From Ardenticatenaceae bacterium (GTDB lineage: Bacteria > Chloroflexota > Anaerolineae > Promineifilales > Promineifilaceae), in assembly GCA_030065875.1 (NCBI GenBank), contig JASJCR010000047.1, positions 1-64,000 of the forward strand: DNA of 64,000 bases, in the 5' to 3' direction. Position numbers and translations under genes: made by a program. A model generated the notes under the pieces. That model searched no databases. It worked only from the letters and a program-made list of their open reading frames with translations, and was not told the origin of the DNA. Shown here one piece after another: positions 1-8,108 of the stretch (positions are counted from its first letter, which is position 1; every line of letters starts with the position of its first letter).

Positions 1-1
1 A

Positions 2-133
2 ATTAGGTAAGTTACAAAAAGTTTTCTGAAGAAGGTGTCCGCAGAGCGCGTAGCGCAGAACCGTAGGTTCGCAGATTTTCGCAGATTAGAGAGAGAAATC
101 TGTGAAAATTCGTGTTAATCCGTGGCTTTTTTT
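2..133. repeat. Dispersed CGCAGATT-type intergenic repeat, copy 1
   Basis: This stretch reappears almost unchanged in inverted orientation at 48947-49089. Shared words in order are ATTAGGTAAGTT, GTTTTCTGAAGAAGGTGTCC, GCAGAGCGCGTAGCGCAGAA, CCGTAGGTTCGCAG and GTTAATCCGTGGCT. Shorter relatives occur at 21594-21702, 25584-25642, 38645-38725 and 48316-48365. It lies outside genes and shows no reading frame or transposase. Confidence 0.85.
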
Positions 134-178
134 AACAATTCTTTTTGTAAACTACTTAGCAGAAAAAAAAATGAGAAA

Positions 179-433
179 TTATAGCAGTTCGATATATCCG
201 TAATCGCTGTCATCCGGATCGGATGCGATGCGGACCGGTCGCGAGCGGTTGTCAACGGTCATTTGAAGATCGTCGCTGTCGCGAACCTCGCCGCTTTTAA
301 AACGAAAGCGCCAAACTTTTCGTCCCTTGTGAATGTAGCCACTGCCATCCATTTCAATATCGGCCGATTGGCCTTCCTCATTTGAAATGGACCCCGAAAA
401 AGAGGAAATTGACCAATTGCGAAAACCAAACAT
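179..433 (-). CDS. Small orphan protein, copy A (84 aa)
   Basis: I do not recognise the family. The ATG at 433 is chosen over an upstream start at 526 because it has GGAG seven bases upstream and gives a protein that begins MFGF, exactly like the copy at 23638-23883. The two share a GSGY motif, then RKVWR followed by an aromatic residue and R, and a C-terminal block SDPDDS-YGYIEL. The protein is acidic in its second half, has no signal peptide or membrane segment, and alternates charged and hydrophobic residues in a way that suggests a small beta-sheet fold. It lies alone; a run of A bases at about 161-169 would give a U-rich 3' end, but without a clear stem. Function unknown. Confidence 0.7.
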   Translation of the reverse strand: MFGFRNWSISSFSGSISNEEGQSADIEMDGSGYIHKGRKVWRFRFKSGEVRDSDDLQMTVDNRSRPVRIASDPDDSDYGYIELL

Positions 434-801
434 GATGAAACTCCACTGCTCCATAACCTGCATTGGCTGCTGCATCAGGCATCTCGTGACGACCACTCCA
501 CCGTTGCCGTCGGTTCCATAGACCATGATTTAGTGTAAGGGGAGGGCGGCCGGTCAGACGTGGTGACAACGTGAATCCAAAGTGATGAAACCGTGAATGC
601 ACATTAGTCCTTTAGTACTCTCTTCCTGCAAAAATGGCCACTTGTAAAGCCCGTAACAGAGCAACCATAAATCAGTTTATTCCCGTCCAACCAAAACTGA
701 AAACTCAGAAAAAGCCCATACAAACTCCCACTTCCCTGTGATGTTTTAACCGGCCGAGATATTTATAGTAATGCTTAATTACACGTCAGCTGAATAAAGT
801 G

Positions 802-858
802 AATTGGCGTGGTGGCCACCACGCTCCTGAATCTCGATCAAGTTCAATTAGGAGCGTG
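802..858 (+). promoter_or_regulatory. Alternative-hairpin leader / SD-sequestering element
   Basis: A perfect 18-base palindrome (GCGTGGTGGCCACCACGC) occupies 807-824. Its right part is reused: CACGCTCCT (820-828) is an exact complement of AGGAGCGTG (850-858), and the second arm contains the AGGAG ribosome site of the small gene starting at 863. The two helices share 820-824, so they cannot coexist in one RNA. A short AATTG (802-806) / CAATT (845-849) pair could close the first alternative. The palindrome might instead be a DNA operator for a dimeric regulator. A possible -10 box (TATAGT) lies at 764-769 but no good -35 is visible. The base pairing is seen; the regulatory role is inferred. 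Confidence 0.5.
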
Positions 859-862
859 AGTA

Positions 863-1024
863 ATGAATACTTTAAAAGTTAAGTTAGTGGGTCTGGTTTT
901 AGCTGGAGCGATGTTGATCTCGGCCGTTGGTGGGGTTGCCTTGGGCAAATCTACCCTGGTGGAAGTGGATCAGGGTGTCAAAATCGCCTGTTCTGGCGGT
1001 ACGAGCGGCAGCTGTGGGGGATAG
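863..1024 (+). CDS. Small secreted peptide with Cys/Gly-rich tail (53 aa)
   Basis: The ATG follows AGGAG by eight bases. The N-terminus is a classic signal peptide: MNTLKVK, then a hydrophobic run of about 20 residues (LVGLVLAGAMLISAVGGVA), then LGKS. The mature part is only about 25 residues: a short acidic/basic stretch (TLVEVDQGVKIA) and a tail CSGGTSGSCGG with two cysteines seven residues apart. It could be a secreted signal or adhesive peptide, or the precursor of a modified peptide, but no modification genes are adjacent. A strong terminator follows at 1055-1096. The ribosome site is held in a potential hairpin (802-858), which suggests conditional translation. No family recognised; the gene call rests on ribosome site, signal peptide and terminator. 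Confidence 0.6.
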   Translation: MNTLKVKLVGLVLAGAMLISAVGGVALGKSTLVEVDQGVKIACSGGTSGSCGG

Positions 1025-1054
1025 ACCGGATCGATTAATGTAGCCTATTGCTGA

Positions 1055-1096
1055 AATCAGAGACGCGTGCCTGATACACGTCTCTGATTCTTTTTT
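1055..1096 (+). terminator. Rho-independent terminator of the small secreted peptide gene
   Basis: An 11-bp stem AATCAGAGACG / CGTCTCTGATT encloses a small inner GTG/CAC pairing and is followed by C and six Ts. The T run touches the stop codon of the convergent CHAT gene; on the minus strand the stem is not followed by Us, so it works mainly rightward. Confidence 0.85.
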
Positions 1097-4000
1097 ATTT
1101 TGGCGAGCCGTACGCATTAAAGCTCAATACAAACAGCTCATTATTTTGCAGGTGGTGGCGCTGAGCGGTGGTTAGGGCTTCCGCAGGCGTCAAACCGGAT
1201 AACCAATGTTGATAAAATTCTTCCATCAGCCTGTTGGCCCGGCCGTCAGGGACCGGCCATAAAGAGCTGATTATGGTATTGGCCCCTGCGGCCAGGGTGG
1301 TCGTGGCCAGGCCATACTGTACATTTCCCGCCACGATTACGCTGCGCAGGGCGCTGCAGGCGGTCAGGGTCACCAGCGGCGGGAATTGAACCGCATGGAG
1401 CAGTGCTTGATGCCAAATTTTTTGATCGTGGAGCACTAAACCGCTCAAATATCCGGATTTTTCATCGACAAACGCATGGGTGGCAATATGGATAAAACGC
1501 GAATCAGATAAATCAAGCTGTTTTAAGCCATCTAATGTCGCTTCATCATTGTGTATATGGGTGATTTCGAGATCTTGGCCCACCACGTTTTTTATGGCTT
1601 GGCACTCATCTACAACGGCCGGAAGCGGTGGGTATCGATCTTGAAAATCACTGACCGAGAAAATATTCCCGGCACCTCTATCTCGTGAAATGGAGCGATT
1701 CAAGATTAATTCGAGGTCCTGCCATGAGGGAATTTGGCAGGGAACAGAAAGCTCAATCAAACGTTTATTTTCGAACAAAATTAAGGCAGGCCAGGGGATT
1801 AAATGGAGTTCCTGATGACACAGAAGAAGCAGGTTAATTTCTGGATGTAGAAGTTTTGCAATCTCTTTGGGGAGGAGAAGAGAGCCGATCAAGGCACAAT
1901 CGCTGTCGAACAGGGGGCTTGCCGAATTTTGCGCACTGCCCAGGCGCTGTAATGCTTCCTGATGATGAGCGTCAAGATTATGATGAAAAATGTCGGCATG
2001 ATCAGGGGTTAATACATGGATCCATAGGTCTTTCTTACCCAGATGGTAGGTGACTCCACACCAATTTTGCCCAAATTGTTTGTCCAACAGGGTTCTAAAA
2101 TCTTCCTCCCGCTGCAAAATTTCAAATGATGAATAGTTTGATACCTGCCTGAGAGCGGTATGATTTTGCGCCTGGGATAGATCCTCTACCAAGCTTAATT
2201 TTTGGTGATTAAGCTGTCGAATTTTAAACGGGTTATTTTGGCCGATTAAATCCTCATCGATTGAAAGAATCTGAGCGACAATTTCTTTTTCCCGATCAGA
2301 TAACATTTCACTGGCCGAAAATTGCAGCTTAAGCCGATTAATGGTATGCCCTGCTCTGGCCACTTGCATAAATGCCAGGGCTGTTTCACTTTCATTTTGG
2401 GCAGCGGCAACAGATAATCCGGATTCTATGATCGGCTTGCTTTCTTTAAGATAATGCTCGATTAATTCGGGCTGCCAAAATTGCTCTAAAATTTTGCTGA
2501 TGTAGAGGAGTCCTGTTTTTAGATTTTCCAATCCTGACCTATGATCACCGTTCTTTAGTAAAATTAAACCCTTTAGTGCAAGAAGCCTCCAGTTTAGCTC
2601 AGAAGATTGATAAACGTTTGCTTCTTCGGCTCTCGAGCAGTAGTGAGCCGCAGTATGGACATCGCCGGCTTCAAAAGCGATTTGCGCCTGAGTGATCCAA
2701 CATGCGGTTTCTTCAAACCCCAATTCCAGCTGTTGATATAATTTGCGGGCTTCAGCGATGTGGTGTTCAGCTGTTTTAAATTGTTTTAGATTTAGAAAGT
2801 AATGGGCGAGCTGTTGATGCAGCCATCCCTTTATATAAGGATATTGATCTAATTTGCCGCTTAAAAATTGATTGATCTCCTGCAGAGTCTCATTAGCTAT
2901 ATGGGTGTAATCTTCAAATTCTGCCAATTTAAGCTGCAGGCTGTATCTGCGGAATCGTGAGAAAATCGTGTTTTCTAAATCCAGTTCATTGAGCAGTTGT
3001 AAATATTTCCATGCCTGGTCCGGCTGTTGAAGAATAAGCCATACTTGAACGATTGAAGCCAGGGCGTAATCATACCCTTCCACATATTGGCCCAATTCCG
3101 GAAAAGCGAGAACATTTTCCAAGGTTTGGATCGCTTTTTGATAATCGCCGATTCCTATCAAACACAAAGCGATTGAGGATTCCATGTGGAGCCAAATTAT
3201 CGGATTTGTTTGCAGCTGTTTATACATCGCCACCGCCTGGTGGCTCATCGACAAACTTTTCTTAAAATTGAGCAGGTTTTTTTGAATCAGGGCCTGTTCC
3301 TGTAAGTTATTGGCTAATGGGCCTTTGAGCTGATATTTGGAAAAAATGTTCCGCGCCTGATTGAGGTACTCAATTGCTCGATGAAAATGTTTTTGCTCCA
3401 TTTCAACGCCGGCCTGGATCTGAAGCGCTTGGGCAACCCACACTTCATTTTCAGTACGTTCAAAAAATTGAACGGCCGTCGTGGTTTTTTCCAAGACTTT
3501 AGCATAATTGGTATAAAAAACGTGGGCCACGATGGCTTCACGATAGGCCAGCTTCCCTTTGAGCATATCCGCATCGCTGTCGATCAGCTGCAACTGGATT
3601 TGATTTAATATAACTTCCGACTTCTTTGGATCTGCCTCGGCTCGCATGTTGATCACCACTTTATGCAGCAGGACGTGGGTGATGAACTCCTGATTATCTG
3701 GTGACGTGGTGTTTAGCAGTTTGTCAAAAGTAGCTCTGGCGTTTGGCCATTGAGATACCAAAACGTACCCATACGCTAGCGAAAGCTGCAGATCGGACAT
3801 GTATCTCAAAAACCCGATTTGGCGGAGATGTTCGGCCGTTTTTTCTAGTTCCTCCACGGCCAGCTGAAAATTTTCGGTGAGCCACACCTGGCTCATCGAA
3901 AGCCAGTTGGTAGCGATCACCCATTCCGGCCGTCCGGCCGCTTCAAAAAAAACGCGTGCCTGATCGGTTTTTTCTTTAACCCAAGCCGGTGAGCATAAAC

Positions 4001-4262
4001 CCTGGGCGGCCAGCCCCCCTAAAAATGCCGCCCGGCCACGCAAAAACGGATCGGGCTGCGCGGCCGCTTTTGTTTCAATAAGATCAGCCAGCTGCCGGGC
4101 GAACTTTGGCCGGCGCAGCACCCAATAATTAATTCGTTTTTCAAGCGCGTCTAGTTCGTGAGGGTTTAACTCTGGAAGTGAAGTGATGATATGTGGAGGG
4201 GTTGAAGGGTGATTGGTGATTGTGGCTTCGTAAAGGTGAGCAAGTAATCCTGTACGACTCAT
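1095..4262 (-). CDS. CHAT-domain caspase-like protease with TPR array
   Basis: A 1055-residue protein. Residues from about 60 to 600 form many helical TPR-like repeats. The C-terminal 250 or so residues are a CHAT (caspase HetF associated with TPRs) domain: LLLLCHQELHLIPWPALI, then IHIATHAF with the candidate catalytic His near 929, then LVTLTACSA with the candidate Cys near 969, and finally the typical GANTIISSLWPVPD. Both dyad residues are present, so it is probably an active cysteine protease. CHAT proteases are cut-and-signal enzymes in bacterial immunity and programmed-death pathways (for example TPR-CHAT/Craspase, HetF). The TPRs would bind a trigger or substrate. The start codon lies four bases after the preceding partner gene (4267-5013), so the two are co-transcribed and probably translationally coupled. 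No signal peptide, so cytoplasmic. CGGCCG density is lower than in neighbouring metabolic genes. Confidence 0.9.
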   Translation of the reverse strand: MSRTGLLAHLYEATITNHPSTPPHIITSLPELNPHELDALEKRINYWVLRRPKFARQLADLIETKAAAQPDPFLRGRAAFLGGLAAQGLCSPAWVKEKTDQARVFFEAAGRPEWVIATNWLSMSQVWLTENFQLAVEELEKTAEHLRQIGFLRYMSDLQLSLAYGYVLVSQWPNARATFDKLLNTTSPDNQEFITHVLLHKVVINMRAEADPKKSEVILNQIQLQLIDSDADMLKGKLAYREAIVAHVFYTNYAKVLEKTTTAVQFFERTENEVWVAQALQIQAGVEMEQKHFHRAIEYLNQARNIFSKYQLKGPLANNLQEQALIQKNLLNFKKSLSMSHQAVAMYKQLQTNPIIWLHMESSIALCLIGIGDYQKAIQTLENVLAFPELGQYVEGYDYALASIVQVWLILQQPDQAWKYLQLLNELDLENTIFSRFRRYSLQLKLAEFEDYTHIANETLQEINQFLSGKLDQYPYIKGWLHQQLAHYFLNLKQFKTAEHHIAEARKLYQQLELGFEETACWITQAQIAFEAGDVHTAAHYCSRAEEANVYQSSELNWRLLALKGLILLKNGDHRSGLENLKTGLLYISKILEQFWQPELIEHYLKESKPIIESGLSVAAAQNESETALAFMQVARAGHTINRLKLQFSASEMLSDREKEIVAQILSIDEDLIGQNNPFKIRQLNHQKLSLVEDLSQAQNHTALRQVSNYSSFEILQREEDFRTLLDKQFGQNWCGVTYHLGKKDLWIHVLTPDHADIFHHNLDAHHQEALQRLGSAQNSASPLFDSDCALIGSLLLPKEIAKLLHPEINLLLLCHQELHLIPWPALILFENKRLIELSVPCQIPSWQDLELILNRSISRDRGAGNIFSVSDFQDRYPPLPAVVDECQAIKNVVGQDLEITHIHNDEATLDGLKQLDLSDSRFIHIATHAFVDEKSGYLSGLVLHDQKIWHQALLHAVQFPPLVTLTACSALRSVIVAGNVQYGLATTTLAAGANTIISSLWPVPDGRANRLMEEFYQHWLSGLTPAEALTTAQRHHLQNNELFVLSFNAYGSPK

Positions 4263-4266
4263 AAGG

Positions 4267-5013
4267 TCAAAAGGTCAGCTGAATATCCATTGGGGCCTGG
4301 GGATTAAAATCTTCATCAAAACACCCCATTTCTATAAAAGGAATACCATCATACCTAAATGAACCCGATTCGCCAATATGACCTTTTGTTTTAAAATTTC
4401 CCCAGGTGACCTCAACCTTCGGAGGGTCAGACCAATTGAGCTGGTGTACGTCCCGGCAAAGAAGAGTCAGATGACAGACCTCGAGGTTTTCCAGCGGCAG
4501 CAGGAGCATAATCTGAATATCTAAATTTAAACGGCCCACCCGCTGAATGTCGCGCATTAACTCAATTTGCTGATCGGTCAAGCCTTGATTGCTGAGACGA
4601 TGGTCTTCGAGATTTTTACTGTAGCGGTGGATCGAGTTTTGAATAATTGCCGGAGTCAAACGCCAACTGGCCGAGATTTTTTCTTGAGCATCTTGGGATA
4701 AGGTGGGCTGCGGTGGAATTTCAGCCAAAAAGGCAAGATTTACCGGCCGGTCCCACTTGGTGGACGCGATTTCCTTAGCGGCGGCTGGATCTTTGAGAAG
4801 CAAATCCCGCCACGCCAAAAACGCTTGATCGGCGTCTTCACTATCCTCGGATGTGGAAATCAGCGGCTGTAGCTGTCTGAGTAAATGGGGATTTAGCGCC
4901 AACTCTTCTTCATTAAGCATCGCCAATAGAATGGAGACGGCAGATTCCTGTTCTGGTGTTAGCCCCTGTTGCTGCAGCTCTCTAAGTTTTTCTTTTAATT
5001 CTTCGATGTGCAT
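4267..5013 (-). CDS. CHAT-protease partner, unknown (248 aa)
   Basis: I do not recognise a family. The ATG at 5013 (MHIEELKEKL) is preferred to a TTG three codons upstream; neither has a clear ribosome site. The N-terminal 50 residues are helical with charged heptads (EELKEKLRELQQQGLTPEQE, LLRQLQPLI). The middle is helical, and the last 80 residues look like a small beta-sandwich (CHLTLLCRDV, PKVEVTWGNF, GSFRYDGIPFIEMGCFDED, MDIQLTF). A helical N-terminus joined to a C-terminal sandwich is common in regulatory partners encoded beside CHAT proteases. The TGA lies four bases before the protease start. It could be an activator, inhibitor or proteolytic substrate; none is shown by the sequence. 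Confidence 0.8.
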   Translation of the reverse strand: MHIEELKEKLRELQQQGLTPEQESAVSILLAMLNEEELALNPHLLRQLQPLISTSEDSEDADQAFLAWRDLLLKDPAAAKEIASTKWDRPVNLAFLAEIPPQPTLSQDAQEKISASWRLTPAIIQNSIHRYSKNLEDHRLSNQGLTDQQIELMRDIQRVGRLNLDIQIMLLLPLENLEVCHLTLLCRDVHQLNWSDPPKVEVTWGNFKTKGHIGESGSFRYDGIPFIEMGCFDEDFNPQAPMDIQLTF

Positions 5014-5139
5014 GGTTCGCAATCTGTTTAATTTAATGTCAAAAAGGCACCGGTTGTTTGTTTATGCATTTATGGGGTCAAATCTTACGTCTTTTGCCTG
5101 AATTTCTTGTATTTGGGTAAATTATCCTATTTATTAACC

Positions 5140-5512
5140 AAAGTTGCTACCTTACCTTCCCGATGAATGATGCAGGTTTACAAGATAACGGGTTAATCGA
5201 TTCATTACGTGTCTCTATCGCCCACGGCCCCCCTGTCATCCTGAAAGAAGCGAAGATATCGTGTGAACAGTCAGGCGACTTCCGTGTTTAAGGGCTTGGC
5301 TAGTAGGGGCTTGGCTAGCCAAGCCCTTACAAATGCAGATTGTTTGGATAGGTACAATCGCCCTCGGGCCACCTTTCTCTTTAATTTACAAGGATCCCGT
5401 CAATTTCCATTGATATCTAGAAGAGAAGCGTTTCCATTTTCAGCCATCCAGGCCTGAATGCAACTAGACGAGATTCCTCGCAAAGCCTGTCCTGAGCGAA
5501 GTCGAAGGGCTC
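5140..5512. repeat. Intergenic region 5014-5549 with three dispersed elements
   Basis: No gene is seen between 5014 and 5549. The stretch holds three elements found elsewhere. At 5141-5168 is GTTGCTACCTTACCTTCCCG followed by ATGAATG, related to 25343-25372. At 5290-5330 is a nested palindrome built on AAGGGCTTGGCTAG / CTAGCCAAGCCCTTAC, also at 19431-19471 and 23472-23498. At 5489-5510 is CCTGAGCGAAGTCGAAGGG, a word frequent in spacers of many bacteria. A promoter for the leftward gene pair must lie near 5020-5110, but no convincing boxes were found. Confidence 0.7.
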
Positions 5513-5549
5513 GGAATGCAGGTGTTAGGGTAGCAGCTTGAGTTAACTA

Positions 5550-6341
5550 TTAATTGGCTGCGGCCTTCTTGAGAGTTGCAATAAATCCCTCAAGCTGCAA
5601 TTTAAACGGATCAGCTGAGATTTGAGCCAGGGTGATGGTTTCCGCCTCGTCATCCTGCACGGCCGACCACAATTGATTTGAGCTATCGCGCAGCAGGCCA
5701 ATCTCTTGCCAGTGGACCAGACGACCACCCGGTACGGCTGCTCCTTCGATTTGCCCGGCCGGCTGTAGAGAGCCCAGGGCTCTGGCCAGCGGTTCAGCCA
5801 TTTTGGCAAGGGAAGGGTTCTGGGTAATAAGCTGCTGCAAGGGCCTCAAATCATCCTGACGCGCGGCCGCCAATCCAAAGGAGAACCCCTCTAATGGCAA
5901 TTCAATTTGCATCTGTTGAGACAGGGTAGGGGGGGCAAACGCCTGATGGATGTGGGTTAAGATTTGCGTCTCATCATCGATCATCGTCAGCAAAAAATCA
6001 CCCTCTTGATCCGGAAATTGCTCCACAATAAAGCGATCTGCCAAATAATATGTGACGGTATGCTCTAGTTTTTGCGAGTCGATGTACGTGACGGTAATAA
6101 CAATCTCTGGTTGGGCAGTGACGGCCGTCATCAGAAAAAGGGTGTTATTGGCGTTGATTTGCCCATCTTCTTTTTGAAACCAGCCGTGTTCGACCAATTG
6201 CTCAAACCCCTCAGTCAGGAGAGCTTCTTTTTGGGCGGGCTCGGCCGGAAACAGCAGATCATTGTCAACCCCCACGATTTTTCGCGCGTCAAGGACGTTG
6301 AGTAAATAGGCGAATTCACTAGGTTCAAGTTTTGCTTGCAT
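5550..6341 (-). CDS. EspG-like ESX chaperone/companion (263 aa)
   Basis: The ATG at 6341 (MQAKLEPSEF) has GGAAGAG about eight bases upstream; a GTG at 6350 overlaps that site and is less likely. The pattern recalls the EspG family of ESX/type VII secretion chaperones: an N-terminal helix with a conserved aspartate/leucine step (YLLNVLDARKIVGVDNDLLF), a short helix ending in G or HG (EGFEQLVEHGWF), the phrase AVTAQPEIVITVTYID, paired beta strands, then a second half repeating the helix-plus-strand plan to LQLEGFIATLKKAA. The gene starts eight bases after the WXG100-type gene, as expected for a chaperone or immunity partner of that product. The EspG assignment is pattern-based and not certain; it could be an unrelated immunity protein. 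Confidence 0.55.
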   Translation of the reverse strand: MQAKLEPSEFAYLLNVLDARKIVGVDNDLLFPAEPAQKEALLTEGFEQLVEHGWFQKEDGQINANNTLFLMTAVTAQPEIVITVTYIDSQKLEHTVTYYLADRFIVEQFPDQEGDFLLTMIDDETQILTHIHQAFAPPTLSQQMQIELPLEGFSFGLAAARQDDLRPLQQLITQNPSLAKMAEPLARALGSLQPAGQIEGAAVPGGRLVHWQEIGLLRDSSNQLWSAVQDDEAETITLAQISADPFKLQLEGFIATLKKAAAN

Positions 6342-6358
6342 GATTTTCACTCTTCCAG

Positions 6359-7729
6359 CTAATCAAATAAATCGAGAACGGAACGGCCAAATCCCCTAAC
6401 GATAATTCCCGCACCCGAGCCGATGTCATCTAACCCTTCCGAAAAATCTCCGGTAAAGACGTCACCAATCCCATCGACAATATCTGCGCCGCCCTCAACC
6501 GTTGAAGTCGCGATCCGACCGACGGCCACAACAGGGCCTTCAATAATTTCGGCCGCTCCTCGCTCGACAAATGAGGGAACGTATGGAATATCCGGAACTA
6601 AATTTGGAAGGACATCAATTTCCAGCCCGGGCTGGGTAGACCACCAGGAAATGCCCCCAACTTGCCCGGAAAGGGGGTTGCCGGTTGGAAACGGTTCGCG
6701 CCCCATGTAATCATACCCAGGCCCGACGTTGTGATAGTTGTACAAATATCCGGCCGCGTCGTGAAAAGTGCCGTGATAGCCGATGGCATCATTGTCTCCG
6801 GGAACATACGCGTCGTCACCCGGGCCGACCATGCCGCCGGTTGGATTGAGCAGGGAGCCAAAGACCGGATCCACGCCGAACGTTTCCCCAACCAGATCGC
6901 CGTACCGGAGCGACACGGTTGATCCTAAGAAATTCGGATGCCGATTTACGTCGATATATGGTTCATTGCCACCAATAGCGTTGGCATTGGCCAATAATTC
7001 CCGGTAGCGGCTGTACTGTTCCCGAAATTCAGCGCGATCTACCCCGCGAAGATCGGCGATCTCATCCAGAGTTGGCCCCATTTCTTCGACGTTTCCGGTA
7101 TCGTTAAAAACCAGGTGCTCCATGAGTTCATTTAACCGGCCGTTGCCTGCCCCTTCGTACTGCGACCCGATAAAATCTCGCATGTAATCTTCTTTAAACA
7201 GTTCGCTGGGGTTTTGGACTACGTATTCCTGACTGCTGGTCGGAATAGAACCACCCGAGCCGCCAACCGGTTGACCGGTACTGACCCCGCTACCGGGCAA
7301 AGATCCCCCGGAACCACCCACCGGCTGGCCGGTGCTAACTCCACCTCCCGGAAGTGAACCCCCAATGCCCCCAACCGGTTGACCGGTGCTTATCCCACCG
7401 CCCAAGCCTGGGCCTCCGCGGCCGTTGCTGCCTCTGAAGGGAGCTGCCGCTTCCTCTTCCGCCTGCTGGAGAATGGCCGCAATCGATGTTGTGACCCGAT
7501 TAGCTTCCCGGAGCGCTTCGTGCAGCCGAGTGGCGGCCGGCATCATGACCCCATCCATCTCGGCAAAATAAGCTTCTGCACCGCGCCCTTCCCAACCGCC
7601 ATCGCGCAAGGCTTCAAAAATTTTGACGATCCGGGCCTGCATCGCCTGGTTCTCTTCGCCGTGTTTAGAAAAGAGATCGGCAATCTCCTGCAATTTATCG
7701 TAATCGGCTTGTACAAACTCGTTGCTCAT
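6359..7729 (-). CDS. WXG100-domain secreted effector-like protein
   Basis: The ATG at 7729 (MSNEFVQADYDKL) has GGAG six bases upstream. Residues 1 to about 95 form a WXG100/ESAT-6-like helical hairpin, with W-x-G at residue 46 (GGWEGRGAEAYFAEMDG) between two helices. Next comes a Gly-rich linker of about 70 residues with three near-identical units around STGQPVGG-GGS-PG. The C-terminal 280 or so residues form an unrecognised domain, with the phrases YRELLANANAIGGNEPYIDV, GTFHDAAGYLYNYHNVGPGY and a terminal VDGIGDVFTGDFSEGLDDIG. WXG100 plus linker plus C-terminal domain is the layout of ESX substrates, often toxins. No ESX ATPase (EssC/EccC) is in the window, so export is inferred. Downstream lies the EspG-like gene. 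Confidence 0.75.
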   Translation of the reverse strand: MSNEFVQADYDKLQEIADLFSKHGEENQAMQARIVKIFEALRDGGWEGRGAEAYFAEMDGVMMPAATRLHEALREANRVTTSIAAILQQAEEEAAAPFRGSNGRGGPGLGGGISTGQPVGGIGGSLPGGGVSTGQPVGGSGGSLPGSGVSTGQPVGGSGGSIPTSSQEYVVQNPSELFKEDYMRDFIGSQYEGAGNGRLNELMEHLVFNDTGNVEEMGPTLDEIADLRGVDRAEFREQYSRYRELLANANAIGGNEPYIDVNRHPNFLGSTVSLRYGDLVGETFGVDPVFGSLLNPTGGMVGPGDDAYVPGDNDAIGYHGTFHDAAGYLYNYHNVGPGYDYMGREPFPTGNPLSGQVGGISWWSTQPGLEIDVLPNLVPDIPYVPSFVERGAAEIIEGPVVAVGRIATSTVEGGADIVDGIGDVFTGDFSEGLDDIGSGAGIIVRGFGRSVLDLFD

Positions 7730-7862
7730 GGTTTTCTCCACAGAGGTTTATGGAGTACATTAAAGTGTGTTTTGGGTTAAAAGGCAAGCCATTGACGCAT
7801 AGGCAAAAAGCAACTCTTTTTACACAAAAGGTGAAAAAAATTAAACTATTTTGGTGCAAAAT

Positions 7863-7888
7863 AAAAAACCCCGCCTGTTGCGGGGTTT
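7863..7888 (-). terminator. Terminator downstream of the M28 peptidase gene
   Basis: CCCCGC - five-base loop - GCGGGG stem (7869-7885). Read leftward it is followed by six Us (7863-7868). It separates the M28 gene from the WXG100 operon. The rest of 7730-8108 shows no gene; a 110-codon open frame across it contains this hairpin and is rejected. Confidence 0.85.
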
Positions 7889-8108
7889 CTAACTCCATGG
7901 TATAGCGATGTTGGTCGATGCGGGTTCCTGGATTTGGCTGTGGAAGTGGCGCATTGATTGCTGGTTTGAATCTGTAATGGTGGCTGAATCGGATGTGGAT
8001 GATGAAAGGTGTCCAAGTCGCCTGCACCGACCGTATTTGGTTGTTGGAGTATGGTTATTATCTTAACGTCTATGGTGAGGCATTTCTATCCGTAGTAATA
8101 CGTAGATA

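Noticed and set aside
5263-5457. 64-codon frame in the 5.0-5.5 kb spacer
   Set aside because: It runs through the dispersed palindrome and its sequence is a translation of the repeat.
7695-8027. 110-codon open frame in the spacer before the WXG100 gene
   Set aside because: It contains the M28 terminator hairpin and overlaps the WXG100 start; low-complexity composition.
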